The notes: generated from the letters alone by a model not told the origin. A DNA stretch of 64,000 nt from Vibrio navarrensis (GCF_000764325.1 NZ_JMCG01000002.1:124001-188000); one strand, 5' to 3'; positions 1-9,533 are shown, counted from the first letter of the stretch. Translations and numbers: made by a program.

Positions 1-660
1 GAGGTAACCATATAACGTTGTCACTTCGATCGCCCCGCTGAGCAAGGTCGCGATTGCGGCGCCTTTGATCCCCATTGCTGGCAATCCCCAATGACCAAAA
101 ATCAATAGCCAGTTCAAAAATACGTTGGAGAGAATACCGATACCACTAAAGAAAGTGCTGATACCAGGCTTGTGCATCGCTCTGAGCCCAACCGCCATAC
201 TCGCCACACAAGCGACACTGAGCATGGACAACGAGGTGAGAACCAGGTATTCGCTGCCGAGTTGATTCACTTGTGATGAATCGGTGGTTAGCGCCATGAT
301 CTGCTGAGGAAAGAGCAGAAAAAGCAGTGCGGTTAGCAAGGCAAACGCCATCGACACCAACCAAGTCAACGCCGTGCTCTGTCTAACACCGTCTTTATCT
401 CCAGCTCCCCAATATTGCGCGGTCAGCAGAGCGCCACCGGTGGTGACACCGACCAGCATAATGGTAGTCACAAAGGTCGCTCTGGCCGCAACGCCAACCG
501 CGGCGATCTCCGCCTCACCCAGTTGTCCTAGCATCAAAACGTCCACCAAACCTCGGCTGGAAAACATCATACTTTGCAGAGCGATTGGCAATGCGATCAG
601 CAGCAGACGACGCAAAAACGCCGCATCGGCATGCTTTGCCACCTGAGCAAGAAAGGACAT
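1..660 (-). CDS. MATE family efflux transporter, N-terminal part (3' end outside window)
   Basis: Read on the minus strand from the ATG at 660, the frame stays open to the window edge (about 220 codons). It is strongly hydrophobic with several membrane segments. The N-terminus has the MATE pattern: an amphipathic start, then a helix containing the sequence PIALQSMMFSSRGLVDVLML, then a GQLGEAEIAAVG-like stretch. MATE proteins export cationic drugs in exchange for Na+ or H+ and are normally about 450 aa with 12 helices, so roughly half the gene is present. A GAGGTG ribosome site lies about 4 nt before the ATG. The substrate cannot be inferred. Confidence 0.85.
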   Translation of the reverse strand, partial: MSFLAQVAKHADAAFLRRLLLIALPIALQSMMFSSRGLVDVLMLGQLGEAEIAAVGVAARATFVTTIMLVGVTTGGALLTAQYWGAGDKDGVRQSTALTWLVSMAFALLTALLFLLFPQQIMALTTDSSQVNQLGSEYLVLTSLSMLSVACVASMAVGLRAMHKPGISTFFSGIGILSNVFLNWLLIFGHWGLPAMGIKGAAIATLLSGAIEVTTLYGYL

Positions 661-769
661 AGGCACCTCAGATACAACTTATTGAAGAAGCGGAGAAAAT
701 AGCCGATGATTATAACCAATTGGGTGAATAAACCACCAACTATTTATCCGTTAGTTAAGGGAGAGCGCA

Positions 770-2221
770 GTGCAAAAAGTATTAGTGTTGGGCGCATCAG
801 GTTACGTTGGGTCACAATTAGTGCCACTTCTTTTGGCGCAAGGTTATCAAGTGACGGCCGCCGCGAGACAAATCGACTATCTTAAAGCGCGGGTTAAACC
901 TCATCCGCATCTCAACTTTGCTTACCTTGATCTTGCAGATCAAAGCGCGGCTCACGCGCTCATCCCACACTTTGACCTGATCTATTTTCTGGTTCATGGC
1001 ATGGCCCAAGGGCACGACTTTATTGATTATGAACTCTCTCTCGCTGACCATTTTTATCAAGCCCTGCAAGGAAGCCGCGTCAAACAGGTGATTTATCTAA
1101 GCGCACTTCAGCCGCAAAGTGGCAGCTCCGCTCATCTTCAAGCGCGAAAAATGACCGGCGATGTGCTGCGCAAAGCAGGGATTCCGATTATTGAACTGCG
1201 TGCTGGGGTGATTATCGGCCCGGGATCCGCCGCCTTTGAAATCATGCGTGATTTTGTCTATCACTTGCCTCTGTTGATCACCCCAAAATGGGTTGAATCG
1301 AAAGCCAACCCGATCGCACTGGAAAACCTTAACTACTATCTGTTGCGATTAGCCGAAGAAAGCCACGCCACTCATGCAATTTACGAAGCGGGTGGGCCAG
1401 ACACACTGAGCTACCGCGAACAATTTCACCTCATCTGCCAAGCGACAAAGCGCCCTTTTCACCTTTTTTCGACGGCGCTCCTGACTCCAAAGATGGCCTC
1501 ATACTGGCTTGGGCTAATTACTTCGGTCCCTTCGAGCATTGGTAGTGCCCTTTTAGCTGGGCTGGAACATGACTATGTAGCAAACAGCGCAGAATTGCGG
1601 CAAAAGTACCCACAAGCCTTGCTCTCATACCAGCAGGCGGTTGAACAAGCAATTGAGCAAGAAGGCACCTTTGTTAGAAGCAATGTCTGGGGTTTTGAAC
1701 CCGAGGCATTACAGCGCTGGCAGCCGGGTTACGGCTATTACGCGAAAAAAGCAGGCGCCAGCATTCAAACCCAAGCCTCTGCCGAGGCACTTTGGAAATG
1801 GGTGGAAAAAATAGGCAGTCGGGAACAAGGCTACTATTTTGCTACGTTGCTGTGGCGAACACGTGAGTGGCTTGATGTGCTATTCGGCGGCAAAAAACCG
1901 GTTCGCCGCGCCCCATCTGGGCCAGAGCTTAAAGTCGGTGATTACATCGACTCTTGGAAAGTGATCCGCTGCGAGAAACCGCATTTTCTTTCTCTGTTCT
2001 TTGGTATGAAAGGCCCCGGGCTCGGGCGGCTGGAGTTCACTATCGACGATCACGGACACTACCGCCAACTCACGGTCACCGCTTGGTGGCATCCGCAAGG
2101 TTTTCGCGGACTGCTCTATTGGTTTGCCATGATGCCCGCCCACTTGTTTGTTTTTAACGGTATGGTCAAAGCCATCGCCAAAAAAGCACTCTCGTTTAAC
2201 CGCGACAAAAAAGGCGCTTAA
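770..2221 (+). CDS. SDR-type NAD(P)-binding protein with C-terminal DUF2867 domain
   Basis: A 483-aa protein starting at GTG 770 behind an AGGGAG ribosome site. The first 10 residues contain the Rossmann motif GASGYVG, followed by an NmrA/SDR-like NAD(P)-binding fold to about residue 280. The C-terminal portion (about 320-470) matches the DUF2867 domain commonly fused to such epimerase-like proteins. The likely role is a cytoplasmic oxidoreductase or epimerase-like enzyme; the substrate is unknown. It is followed directly by a hairpin overlapping its stop codon and then by genes on the opposite strand, so it is probably monocistronic. Confidence 0.75.
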   Translation: MQKVLVLGASGYVGSQLVPLLLAQGYQVTAAARQIDYLKARVKPHPHLNFAYLDLADQSAAHALIPHFDLIYFLVHGMAQGHDFIDYELSLADHFYQALQGSRVKQVIYLSALQPQSGSSAHLQARKMTGDVLRKAGIPIIELRAGVIIGPGSAAFEIMRDFVYHLPLLITPKWVESKANPIALENLNYYLLRLAEESHATHAIYEAGGPDTLSYREQFHLICQATKRPFHLFSTALLTPKMASYWLGLITSVPSSIGSALLAGLEHDYVANSAELRQKYPQALLSYQQAVEQAIEQEGTFVRSNVWGFEPEALQRWQPGYGYYAKKAGASIQTQASAEALWKWVEKIGSREQGYYFATLLWRTREWLDVLFGGKKPVRRAPSGPELKVGDYIDSWKVIRCEKPHFLSLFFGMKGPGLGRLEFTIDDHGHYRQLTVTAWWHPQGFRGLLYWFAMMPAHLFVFNGMVKAIAKKALSFNRDKKGA

Positions 2222-2233
2222 TCACAGCGCCTT
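2207..2233 (-). terminator. Rho-independent terminator of the DUF2913/Bcr operon
   Basis: The stem AAGGCGC/GCGCCTT (2211-2217 with 2227-2233) is followed on the minus strand by a run of T. It lies inside the last codons of the convergent SDR gene, so the terminator overlaps a coding end. Confidence 0.65.
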
Positions 2234-2244
2234 AAAAATAACAG

Positions 2245-2904
2245 TTAATATTGAAAACTAAGCGGAATTTCTGCCAGCTGATTGCCTAAATTGGCCGGAA
2301 AAATCAGGTACTCACCATGGTATTTCACGTTCGACTTGTAATCTGTCACCTTGTGTACCATAAATCCCGCCTCAGTGGCCTTTGCGACAAACTCAGCGTG
2401 ATTGCCCCGTACAAACCAACTCATCGGTTTCACCAAGGTGTCGCCATCGAAGCAGCTTTCACACTGCTGGGCGCAAAGCGCCAATGAGTGTTGGCCTTCG
2501 GTAAAAATCTGCACTTTGCCACAGCCCACTAACGGCTCGGCCGTGGAAACTTCCCAGTCGGCTTGCTCCATCTGATCTAAAAACGCTTCTATCTGCTTAT
2601 CGGTAATCACCGCAGGCTCTTTGTCTGCACAGAAAAAAGAGGCATAAAATGCGGCGATACGCTTAAAAGTCGGCAATAGTGCGGCATCGTTGCCTTTCGA
2701 GCGACCAGCCTTTTGCCAGCGAGTCAGATCATCGACGACGCAGCGGTGAAAACGCTGTGCTTTCAGCGTCTTGGTCACCCAACGCACGAGAAAGTGGTTG
2801 TTCGCGACAGGCGCGTCAGCCAGTTTACCTGCGCGATGCTCCGCCTCTAGCTCTTGCAGCGCGGTATTAACCAGTCGTTGAATTTCCGTTGTGTAGTTCG
2901 ACAT
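2245..2904 (-). CDS. DUF2913 family protein
   Basis: A 219-aa cytoplasmic protein of the DUF2913 family, which is largely confined to Vibrio and relatives and has no known function. No signal peptide or membrane segment is visible. The start chosen is ATG 2902-2904, which overlaps the stop codon of the upstream efflux gene in a TAATG junction. That arrangement indicates translational coupling and argues against the longer reading that would begin inside the upstream gene. Co-transcription with a multidrug transporter is seen; a functional link is not established. Confidence 0.75.
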   Translation of the reverse strand: MSNYTTEIQRLVNTALQELEAEHRAGKLADAPVANNHFLVRWVTKTLKAQRFHRCVVDDLTRWQKAGRSKGNDAALLPTFKRIAAFYASFFCADKEPAVITDKQIEAFLDQMEQADWEVSTAEPLVGCGKVQIFTEGQHSLALCAQQCESCFDGDTLVKPMSWFVRGNHAEFVAKATEAGFMVHKVTDYKSNVKYHGEYLIFPANLGNQLAEIPLSFQY

Positions 2905-4106
2905 TATGCTTTTCTTCCGAATATCCAGTAAAAGAGGGCTGACAGCAACGAACAGGCTGACATCACCAAAATCATCGGCCACGCAACGGCGGATGGCAAC
3001 GCAGCCACCAGCGCACCAACCAGCGAACCGGTGCCAAAGCGCAGAGTACCCGCTAAAGAAGAAGCGGTTCCCGCCATCTGCGGATACCCAGAAAGCAGCA
3101 GTGCCATTGAGTTACTGCCGATGGTAGAGAGTGTACCGATGTAAAGAACCACGAATGGTACCGTGCCCCACAAACCAAGGTCTAGTAGCCAGCTAATAAA
3201 TAAACCGAATCCGGCGACTAATTGTACGCTAAGCCCCAAACGCAGCATAAAATGTGACCCGACTTTCTTCACCATGCGGCCATTTAAGCTGGTCATGATG
3301 ATCATCGCGACAATATTAAGCCCGAACAGATAGCCAAATTGGTCTGGCGATACGCCATAAATATCGATGTAAACAAACGAACCTGCGGTCAAAAAGGCGA
3401 ACATACCAGAAAAAGAGAAAGCCCCAGCCAGCATCAAACCTAATGCGGTGCTGTTGCTGCACAACTTGGCATAATTGCGTAACGTGGTTTTAAAGCGCAG
3501 TGGTTGACGATTTTCCGCTTTCAGCGTTTCAGGAATTTGCCACCACACCAGCGCAATCACCAAGACAGCAAATCCTGCCAGCACCCAGAAAATAGAGCGC
3601 CAGCCAAACCAAACCGCAAGGTGTCCACCGATCATCGGTGCTACTAAAGGCGCGATGGTGATAACCAAGGTGACAAACGACATCGCCCGAGCAAAGTCTT
3701 CTCTGTCAAACATGTCGCGCACCACGGCCTGAATGATCACCGCGGCCGCTGCTCCAGCAAAACCTTGCGCGGCACGCACGTAGGTCAGCGAATCAATGCC
3801 GTTAGTGGTTGCACTGACAACCGCCGCTAGGCCGAAAAACAGCACACCAAGGATCAGCACCGGACGACGACCGAAACTGTCCGAAAGTGGGCCGTGAATC
3901 AATTGCCCCAATGCGAAGCCTGCGGTATAGGCCGTCAGAGTCAACTGCACCGCACCAGCATCCACACCAAGATCTTTGGCAATTGTCGGCATGGATGGCA
4001 AATACATATCAATCGCCAATGGCGTAAGCGCACCAATCGCGCCCAGAACGACAAAAAGGAAAAAACTGATGTGTGATTGTGCAGTCGGTTGTGATTTATC
4101 CGTCAT
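2904..4106 (-). CDS. bcr: Bcr/CflA family multidrug efflux MFS transporter
   Basis: A 400-aa, 12-helix major facilitator of the Bcr/CflA drug:H+ antiporter subfamily. The first loop carries PLAIDMYLPSMP, a hallmark of this group. The loop between helices 2 and 3 has the MFS signature GPLSDSFGRRPVL. Length matches E. coli Bcr (about 396 aa). The start is ATG 4106 behind GGGAGA. It probably exports drugs such as bicyclomycin or other hydrophobic compounds across the inner membrane, but the substrate is inferred only from the family. It is translationally coupled to the downstream DUF2913 gene. Confidence 0.85.
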   Translation of the reverse strand: MTDKSQPTAQSHISFFLFVVLGAIGALTPLAIDMYLPSMPTIAKDLGVDAGAVQLTLTAYTAGFALGQLIHGPLSDSFGRRPVLILGVLFFGLAAVVSATTNGIDSLTYVRAAQGFAGAAAAVIIQAVVRDMFDREDFARAMSFVTLVITIAPLVAPMIGGHLAVWFGWRSIFWVLAGFAVLVIALVWWQIPETLKAENRQPLRFKTTLRNYAKLCSNSTALGLMLAGAFSFSGMFAFLTAGSFVYIDIYGVSPDQFGYLFGLNIVAMIIMTSLNGRMVKKVGSHFMLRLGLSVQLVAGFGLFISWLLDLGLWGTVPFVVLYIGTLSTIGSNSMALLLSGYPQMAGTASSLAGTLRFGTGSLVGALVAALPSAVAWPMILVMSACSLLSALFYWIFGRKA

Positions 4107-4323
4107 TTATTCTCCCGAGAAATGGGTTAGGAATAAGCTTGACGCTGCAACGCCACCGATTAGGTTGACTCTCTATCGTCGTCAGAACAGAGCTGACACA
4201 GATTGGTAATCGAGGAACGCTAGGAATGTCGCATTGCAGCCAGAAAAGGCTTGATTCTGAAAAATCCGCCCCATGAAAGAGCGGAAAAACTGCCCATATT
4301 GTGATACAGATCAAGCCTAAACA

Positions 4324-4342
4324 CTAGTTCCATTTAGGAACT
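4324..4342 (-). terminator. Hairpin downstream of rsuA, weak terminator candidate
   Basis: A 7-bp perfect stem TAGTTCC/GGAACTA with a 5-nt loop lies just beyond the rsuA stop. The downstream minus-strand tail is only moderately T-rich. The rest of 4107-4345 (the gap between rsuA and the Bcr-like gene) contains no ORF I would support. Confidence 0.35.
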
Positions 4343-4345
4343 AAA

Positions 4346-5047
4346 TCATTTCCAAACTGAATCTATTTCTTCCTGAGTCAGATAACGGTACTCACCCGGT
4401 TCGAGATTTTCATCCAGCACGATCTCCCCCACTCGCTCACGGTGCAGCTGCTCGACTTTGTTGCCCAGCGCGGCAAACATACGTTTTACTTGATGATATT
4501 TGCCCTCGTGAATCGTCAGCAGCAGCTCATTCTCTGCTTCATTCACGACCGTCATCTGCGCAGGTAAGGTGAGCTCCTTTTCATTGCGCAGTTGAATACC
4601 TGCCGCCAGCTTTTCCTGATAGTCGCTGCCAATCGGGTCGGCGAGCCAAACGCGATAGGTTTTGTCGCACTTATGCTTTGGAGACGTGATGCGATGGGAC
4701 CACTTGCCATCATCGGTGATTAACACCAAGCCAGTGGTATCCACGTCCAATCGACCAGCAAAGTGAAGCTCGTCCATTTTGATTTCGTCCAGCAGAACAA
4801 AAGCCGTATGGTTGAAACCATCTTCGTGAGAACACACAAACCCTTCTGGTTTATACAGCATGATGTAACGCGGCCCCTGCACGGCCAGCTCGCGACCTTG
4901 CCATTCAACCACGCTTTGCTCAGAGACTTTGAACGCACCGCTTTTTTGTACCTGTTCATCGACGGTGACTTCCCCGCTTTTCAGGATTTTTGTCGCCTCT
5001 TTTCGTGTCGCGCCCAGCGCATCACAAAGAAATTTATCTAAACGCAT
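4346..5047 (-). CDS. rsuA: 16S rRNA pseudouridine(516) synthase RsuA
   Basis: A 233-aa enzyme that isomerises U516 of 16S rRNA to pseudouridine during 30S assembly. An S4 RNA-binding domain occupies residues 1-60 (MRLDKFLCDALGATRKEATK). The catalytic domain contains GRLDVDTTGL, with the essential aspartate of the RsuA/RluB/E/F branch, and ends with the YHQVKRMFAALG motif. Length matches E. coli RsuA (231 aa). The start ATG is at 5047, with the divergent radD gene beginning 73 bp away, so the two promoters share a short intergenic region. Confidence 0.93.
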   Translation of the reverse strand: MRLDKFLCDALGATRKEATKILKSGEVTVDEQVQKSGAFKVSEQSVVEWQGRELAVQGPRYIMLYKPEGFVCSHEDGFNHTAFVLLDEIKMDELHFAGRLDVDTTGLVLITDDGKWSHRITSPKHKCDKTYRVWLADPIGSDYQEKLAAGIQLRNEKELTLPAQMTVVNEAENELLLTIHEGKYHQVKRMFAALGNKVEQLHRERVGEIVLDENLEPGEYRYLTQEEIDSVWK

Positions 5048-5120
5048 GAATACCTCAACTGGTTAAGGTCGGGTATTATAGCGACCCTGCAAAGAATAGT
5101 TGAGTGATTTCACCGTTTTC

Positions 5121-6866
5121 ATGTACACCCTCAGACCCTATCAAGCCGACTCGGTAAAGGCCGTTATCCACTACTTTCGTCAGCACTCCACACCGGCGGT
5201 GATCGTGCTGCCAACAGGGGCAGGCAAAAGTTTAGTGATTGCCGAACTGGCAAGGCTAGCGCGCGGCCGAGTTTTGGTGCTGGCACATGTCAAAGAGCTG
5301 GTGGAACAAAACCACGCCAAGTACGAAGGATACGGGCTCAAAGGCTCGGTATTCTCCGCGGGGCTAGGTCGCAAAGAGACGCAGCATCAAGTGGTTTTTG
5401 CCTCGGTGCAGTCGGTGGTACGCAACTTGGAATCTTTTCGCAATCAATTCTCTCTGCTGGTGATCGATGAGTGCCATCGTGTTCCGGAAGACAAAGAGAG
5501 CAGTTATCAGAAAGTGATCTCGCACCTAAAAGATCTTAATCCGGGGATGAAAATACTCGGCCTGACCGCCACGCCTTATCGCCTCGGTGTCGGTTGGATT
5601 TATCAATACCACAGCCGCGGACAAGTGCGTAGTGAAGAGCCATGCTTTTTTCGTGATTGCATTTTCGAATTACCGATACGTTATTTGCTCGACGAAGGTT
5701 TTCTCACCCCAGCGCGAATGATGGATGCGCCTGTGCTCTCGTATGATTTCTCCCAGCTAAAACCCGCCAATACCGGGCGCTATAAAGAAGCTGAGCTGGA
5801 TATGGTGATCGATAACGCCAAACGCGCCACGCCGCAGATTGTTCAGCAAATTATCCAGCTTGCCCAACAGCGGCAAGGGGTGATGATCTTCGCGGCCACC
5901 GTCAGACACGCGCAAGAAATTCACCATTTGTTGCCAGAAAATGAAACTGCGCTTGTGATTGGCGATACGCCAACGCCAGAGCGAGACGCGATTATTCGCC
6001 AGTTTAAAGCGCGTGAAATAAAGTTTCTCGTCAATGTTTCGGTACTGACCACCGGCTTTGACGCGCCGCATGTCGATCTCATCGCCATTTTGCGCCCAAC
6101 CGAATCGATTAGTCTTTATCAACAAATTGTCGGTCGCGGTCTGCGGCTAGCACCGGGTAAAGAAGAGTGTTTGGTGCTGGACTACGCAGGTAATAATTAC
6201 GATCTGTATCAACCCGAAGTGGGTGATCCTAAGCCCGATTCTGACAGTGAAATCATTACCATTCCCTGCCCCGCCTGCGGCTTTAACAATAATTTTTGGG
6301 GAAAGTTAGACAGCAACGGTTTTTTGCTTGAGCACTTTGGCCGGCGCTGCCAAGGCTATTTCACCGATGAAGAGAGCGGCGAACGCGAACATTGCGGCTA
6401 CCGTTTCCGCGCCAAGTATTGCAACCAATGTGGTGCAGATAACGACATCGCAGCGCGAATTTGTCACGAGTGCGATGCTACCTTGGTGGACCCCGACAAA
6501 AAGCTCAAAGAAGCCCTGAGTCTGAAAGACGCTTTGGTGTTTGAATGCCTCGAGATGGTGCTCAGCGTTCATAAAACGGCGCAAGGAAAATCCCAGTTGA
6601 AAGTCAGCTATTTGGGCGAAAACCAAGCTCAGGTGCATGAGTTTTGGTCCCTCACCACCCACAAGCAGAAGGCCATGTTCAAGAGTCAGTTTGTTCGCCC
6701 CCATTTAGCGGACAAACATCGGCCCTTTGACGATGCCACGCCAAGCAGAGTGGTCGCTAATCAACACCGTTTTCGCCCACCACAATTTGTTATCGCCCGC
6801 AAAAGCGGTCGTTTTTGGAAAATGCGCGACAAGATTTTTGAAGATGAGTTACAAAACCGTCCTTAA
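5121..6866 (+). CDS. radD: RadD/YejH family DNA repair helicase
   Basis: A 581-aa superfamily 2 ATPase. Motifs in order: Q-like LRPYQ at the start, Walker A LPTGAGKS, DECH box, TATPYR, and the C-terminal helicase core with TTGFDAPHVDL and QQIVGRGLR. A cysteine-rich zinc-binding tail follows (CPACGF, CQGYF, CNQCGADNDIAARICHEC). E. coli RadD (586 aa) works with SSB and RecA in double-strand break repair and post-replication gaps. ATG 5121 is chosen over the TTG at 5100 because the family begins with M-x-TLRPYQ. The gene stands alone, divergent from rsuA. Confidence 0.92.
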   Translation: MYTLRPYQADSVKAVIHYFRQHSTPAVIVLPTGAGKSLVIAELARLARGRVLVLAHVKELVEQNHAKYEGYGLKGSVFSAGLGRKETQHQVVFASVQSVVRNLESFRNQFSLLVIDECHRVPEDKESSYQKVISHLKDLNPGMKILGLTATPYRLGVGWIYQYHSRGQVRSEEPCFFRDCIFELPIRYLLDEGFLTPARMMDAPVLSYDFSQLKPANTGRYKEAELDMVIDNAKRATPQIVQQIIQLAQQRQGVMIFAATVRHAQEIHHLLPENETALVIGDTPTPERDAIIRQFKAREIKFLVNVSVLTTGFDAPHVDLIAILRPTESISLYQQIVGRGLRLAPGKEECLVLDYAGNNYDLYQPEVGDPKPDSDSEIITIPCPACGFNNNFWGKLDSNGFLLEHFGRRCQGYFTDEESGEREHCGYRFRAKYCNQCGADNDIAARICHECDATLVDPDKKLKEALSLKDALVFECLEMVLSVHKTAQGKSQLKVSYLGENQAQVHEFWSLTTHKQKAMFKSQFVRPHLADKHRPFDDATPSRVVANQHRFRPPQFVIARKSGRFWKMRDKIFEDELQNRP

Positions 6867-6947
6867 ACCCCATCCCGTGGGCAAGTTCACTTTCTATTCA
6901 TCTTGCCAGTTTTATACTCGGGCAACTTTGTAATGTAGGGGCCGGAT

Positions 6948-7337
6948 ATGCGAAACCGAACACTGGCGCTTGCGCTGATACTCCCTTGTATGCTGACCAT
7001 GCCAGCATTCGCCAGCAACGACACACAAAATGGGCATGAACTCATTCAAGATGCTCACAAAGAAGGCGCGCGCATCGAATTTGATGAGGATCAGGATGAA
7101 GTGTACGACGCGGTTAAAAAAGGGTTGATTAAGCCCTTCTCTGAACTCTATGCCACCGTGGACAAGCAGCTCAATGGACGTTTAATTAAAGTAGAACTTG
7201 AAGAAGACGACAACGAGTGGGTATATGAGCTTAAATTGGTGCATGAGAACAACGTCATTAAAGTCGAGTATAACGCGACCACTTTAGAACTGATGGAAAT
7301 CAAAGGGCGTAATCTACAAGACGTGATCAAAAAATAG
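6948..7337 (+). CDS. PepSY domain periplasmic protein preceding a two-component system
   Basis: A 129-aa secreted protein. Residues 1-22 form a clear signal peptide ending at AFA-S, followed by a single acidic PepSY-like domain whose C-terminal part shows the pattern VKVEYNATTLELMEIKG. PepSY proteins bind or inhibit extracytoplasmic factors, and genes of this type often accompany envelope-sensing histidine kinases. It lies 12 bp upstream of the response regulator, so it is almost certainly part of the same operon and may act as an accessory sensor (inference). Confidence 0.75.
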   Translation: MRNRTLALALILPCMLTMPAFASNDTQNGHELIQDAHKEGARIEFDEDQDEVYDAVKKGLIKPFSELYATVDKQLNGRLIKVELEEDDNEWVYELKLVHENNVIKVEYNATTLELMEIKGRNLQDVIKK

Positions 7338-7349
7338 AGTTTCTTACCG

Positions 7350-8009
7350 ATGAAAATTTTAGTTGTTGAAGACGAGCCGCGTTTAGGCGAGCAAATTGTT
7401 CAATCTCTCGAGCAAACGGGATGGGTACCAGAGTTATCGCAAGATGGCATTGACGCCCTGTATCGGGCCACGTCAGAAGAGTGGGATGCCATCGTGCTTG
7501 ATTTGGGGCTGCCCAAATTAGATGGGCTTACTGTCCTTAAAGGCATACGCGACGAAAACATCAATACGCCCGTCGTCATTTTAAGCGCACGCGACACCTT
7601 AACCCAGCGCGTAGAAGGGTTAAATGCGGGTGCAGACGATTATCTGACCAAGCCGTTTGAAATGGTCGAGCTGATCGCCCGTATTCGAGCGCAACTGCGC
7701 CGAGCCTCTGGCAACGCTTCGCCCGTACTGCAAGTTGGCGATTTGAGCCTCGACACCCGCTCTTCCAAGGTGATGTGGCAAGGCCAACCCGTCAGCTTAA
7801 CCGCACTTGAGTACAAGGTAGTCGCCTATTTCATGCACAACGCCGACAAAGTGATCTCCCGTACGGAATTGGTTGAACACATTTACAAGCAAGACTTTGA
7901 CCGCGATTCCAATACGATTGAAGTGTTTATCGGTCGTATCCGCAAAAAAATCGCGCCAAACATCATCAAAACCGTACGCGGATTAGGGTACCAACTTGAT
8001 GCCAGCTAA
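7350..8009 (+). CDS. carR: OmpR-family response regulator, CarR/VprA-like
   Basis: A 219-aa regulator with an N-terminal receiver domain. The acidic pocket is E7/D8, the phosphoacceptor is D51 in IVLDLGLPK, and the conserved lysine lies in YLTKPFE. A C-terminal winged helix ends in VRGLGYQL. Sequence and context resemble the V. cholerae CarR/VprA regulator, which responds to calcium, low pH or antimicrobial peptides and controls lipid A glycine modification. That equivalence is from memory and would need alignment. Its stop overlaps the start of the kinase gene, so the pair is translationally coupled. Confidence 0.8.
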   Translation: MKILVVEDEPRLGEQIVQSLEQTGWVPELSQDGIDALYRATSEEWDAIVLDLGLPKLDGLTVLKGIRDENINTPVVILSARDTLTQRVEGLNAGADDYLTKPFEMVELIARIRAQLRRASGNASPVLQVGDLSLDTRSSKVMWQGQPVSLTALEYKVVAYFMHNADKVISRTELVEHIYKQDFDRDSNTIEVFIGRIRKKIAPNIIKTVRGLGYQLDAS

Positions 8010-9336
8010 ACTGGACTTACTCAAGAGCCTTAGCCTTAAGCGGCGTCTCTTTTTCGCTTCATTTCTTTGGGTTAGTTCAATGCTCCTCGCTGCGGGAGTT
8101 GGTATTCCCACGCTCGTCAAAGAGTACTTAGTCAGTGATATCAAAGGCCAATTGCAGCTTGCCATGGACGAAATCGCCGCCAACTTAGAAGCGAATGCTC
8201 AAGGTAATTTATTGCTCCCTGCGCGTCTTTCTGACCCCCGTTTCAGTCAGCCCTACAGTGGGCTCTATTGGAACGCGACATTGGGTGAGCAAACTCTACG
8301 ATCCCGTTCACTGTGGGACAGAAACATCCAAACCAAAGCAACTCCACTTGGTCAGCGTCTCATTGGAGCCAAGGAAGAGAACTTGATCGCGATAGAACAG
8401 CGCCTATATCTGCCCGAGTTTTCGACCCCGATAACCATTGTGATTGGCATCGATGAAACCCCCGTCAAAGAGACCCTACGCCAGCTCACTAAACAGCTGT
8501 GGATGATTCTCGGGCTGCTGCTGTTTGGGGTAATGAGCGTGATTGGCATGCAGATCGCGTGGTCATTTCGTCCGCTCAATAAACTGCAACAAGAACTCAA
8601 GGCACTGAAATCAGGCCAGCAAGATCAGTTGCAAGAAAGCTATCCCGCGGAAGTAGCACCGCTAATTAAAGACCTCAACGCTCTCTTGTTTCACTATCAG
8701 GAACTGCTACAGCGCGCACGTCACCACGCAGGCAATCTGTCCCACTCCCTAAAAACGCCGCTTTCGGTGCTGAAAAATGAAATATCGCAGCTTAACGAGT
8801 CAGAAAGACAGCGCCTCTTACCGTCGTTGCAACAGATCCAAAACCACATTGATTACCACTTGAGCCGGGCAAGAATGGCAGGAGCGATGAACATTCTCTC
8901 GGTCAAATCCAACCCAAGCCAACGTGTCGACGCCATCGCTATGGCGTTTGATAAAGTCTACGCCGAACGAGAAATCGTACTGGTCAATGAGCTGGATGAT
9001 GAACTTGACGTAGCCGTCGAGCAAAGTGATTTGGATGAGATGCTTGGTAACTTGCTGGAAAACAGCTACAAGTGGGGCAAAAGTTTCATTCGTATCTATG
9101 CAATCCGCCAAAAAAACACTATCGACATTGTGATTGAAGACGACGGACCTGGCATCGACGAAAAACATCTTGAACGGGTGACCCATCGCGGTGTCAGGCT
9201 CGATGAAACCACCGCAGGCACTGGTCTTGGGCTGAACATCGTCTCCGAAATGGCGCACAGTTATCGAGGTCAGCTAACGCTAGAAAAAAGTCAGCTGGGT
9301 GGCCTGAAAGCCATTTTGTCACTCAAATCGGCATAA
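7999..9336 (+). CDS. carS: Sensor histidine kinase, CarS/VprB-like
   Basis: A 445-aa inner-membrane kinase starting at ATG 7999, 11 bp before the regulator gene ends. It has an N-terminal helix (about 17-40), a periplasmic domain of about 120 residues, and a second helix near residues 165-185. A HAMP-like linker follows, then the DHp domain with LSHSLKTP carrying the phosphorylated histidine. The ATPase domain shows N box LLENSYKW, G1 EDDGPGID and G2 GTGLGLN. It would phosphorylate the upstream response regulator. The signal sensed cannot be read from sequence. Confidence 0.85.
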   Translation: MPAKLDLLKSLSLKRRLFFASFLWVSSMLLAAGVGIPTLVKEYLVSDIKGQLQLAMDEIAANLEANAQGNLLLPARLSDPRFSQPYSGLYWNATLGEQTLRSRSLWDRNIQTKATPLGQRLIGAKEENLIAIEQRLYLPEFSTPITIVIGIDETPVKETLRQLTKQLWMILGLLLFGVMSVIGMQIAWSFRPLNKLQQELKALKSGQQDQLQESYPAEVAPLIKDLNALLFHYQELLQRARHHAGNLSHSLKTPLSVLKNEISQLNESERQRLLPSLQQIQNHIDYHLSRARMAGAMNILSVKSNPSQRVDAIAMAFDKVYAEREIVLVNELDDELDVAVEQSDLDEMLGNLLENSYKWGKSFIRIYAIRQKNTIDIVIEDDGPGIDEKHLERVTHRGVRLDETTAGTGLGLNIVSEMAHSYRGQLTLEKSQLGGLKAILSLKSA

Positions 9337-9392
9337 GTCTGCCGTTTCTGATAGAAAAAGCTGAGGCATGGGGGTATTCACAGCAATTTCAG

Positions 9393-9421
9393 TTGCTCAG
9401 AGCGCAATTGAGTGCTAGTAT
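9393..9421 (+). promoter_or_regulatory. Sigma-70 promoter of rplY
   Basis: The -35 TTGCTC (9393-9398) and -10 TAGTAT (9416-9421) are separated by exactly 17 bp and lie about 110 bp before rplY. Confidence 0.55.
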
Positions 9422-9427
9422 CCGCGC

Positions 9428-9533
9428 TCGCTTTAACAGGAATCTTGATTCCGCTTGAAGCTTTCCCATATATCTGTAAGGTCGCATTACAGAATATGAA
9501 GTTAAAAATGTTTACTAATTTGAGAGTAAAACT
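9428..9533 (+). promoter_or_regulatory. rplY 5' leader, candidate L25 autoregulatory region
   Basis: Transcription from the promoter above would give a leader of about 105 nt. In gammaproteobacteria L25 represses its own mRNA through the leader. The leader contains short self-complementary pieces (for example GGAATC/GATTCC around 9439-9452). I cannot fold it, so the assignment rests on known family behaviour and leader length. Confidence 0.35.

Noticed and set aside
4096..4314. 72-aa minus-strand ORF upstream of the Bcr-like gene
   Set aside because: It overlaps the transporter start, and has no ribosome site and no family resemblance.
5100..5120. TTG start giving a 7-residue longer RadD
   Set aside because: The family begins at M-x-TLRPYQ, which corresponds to ATG 5121.
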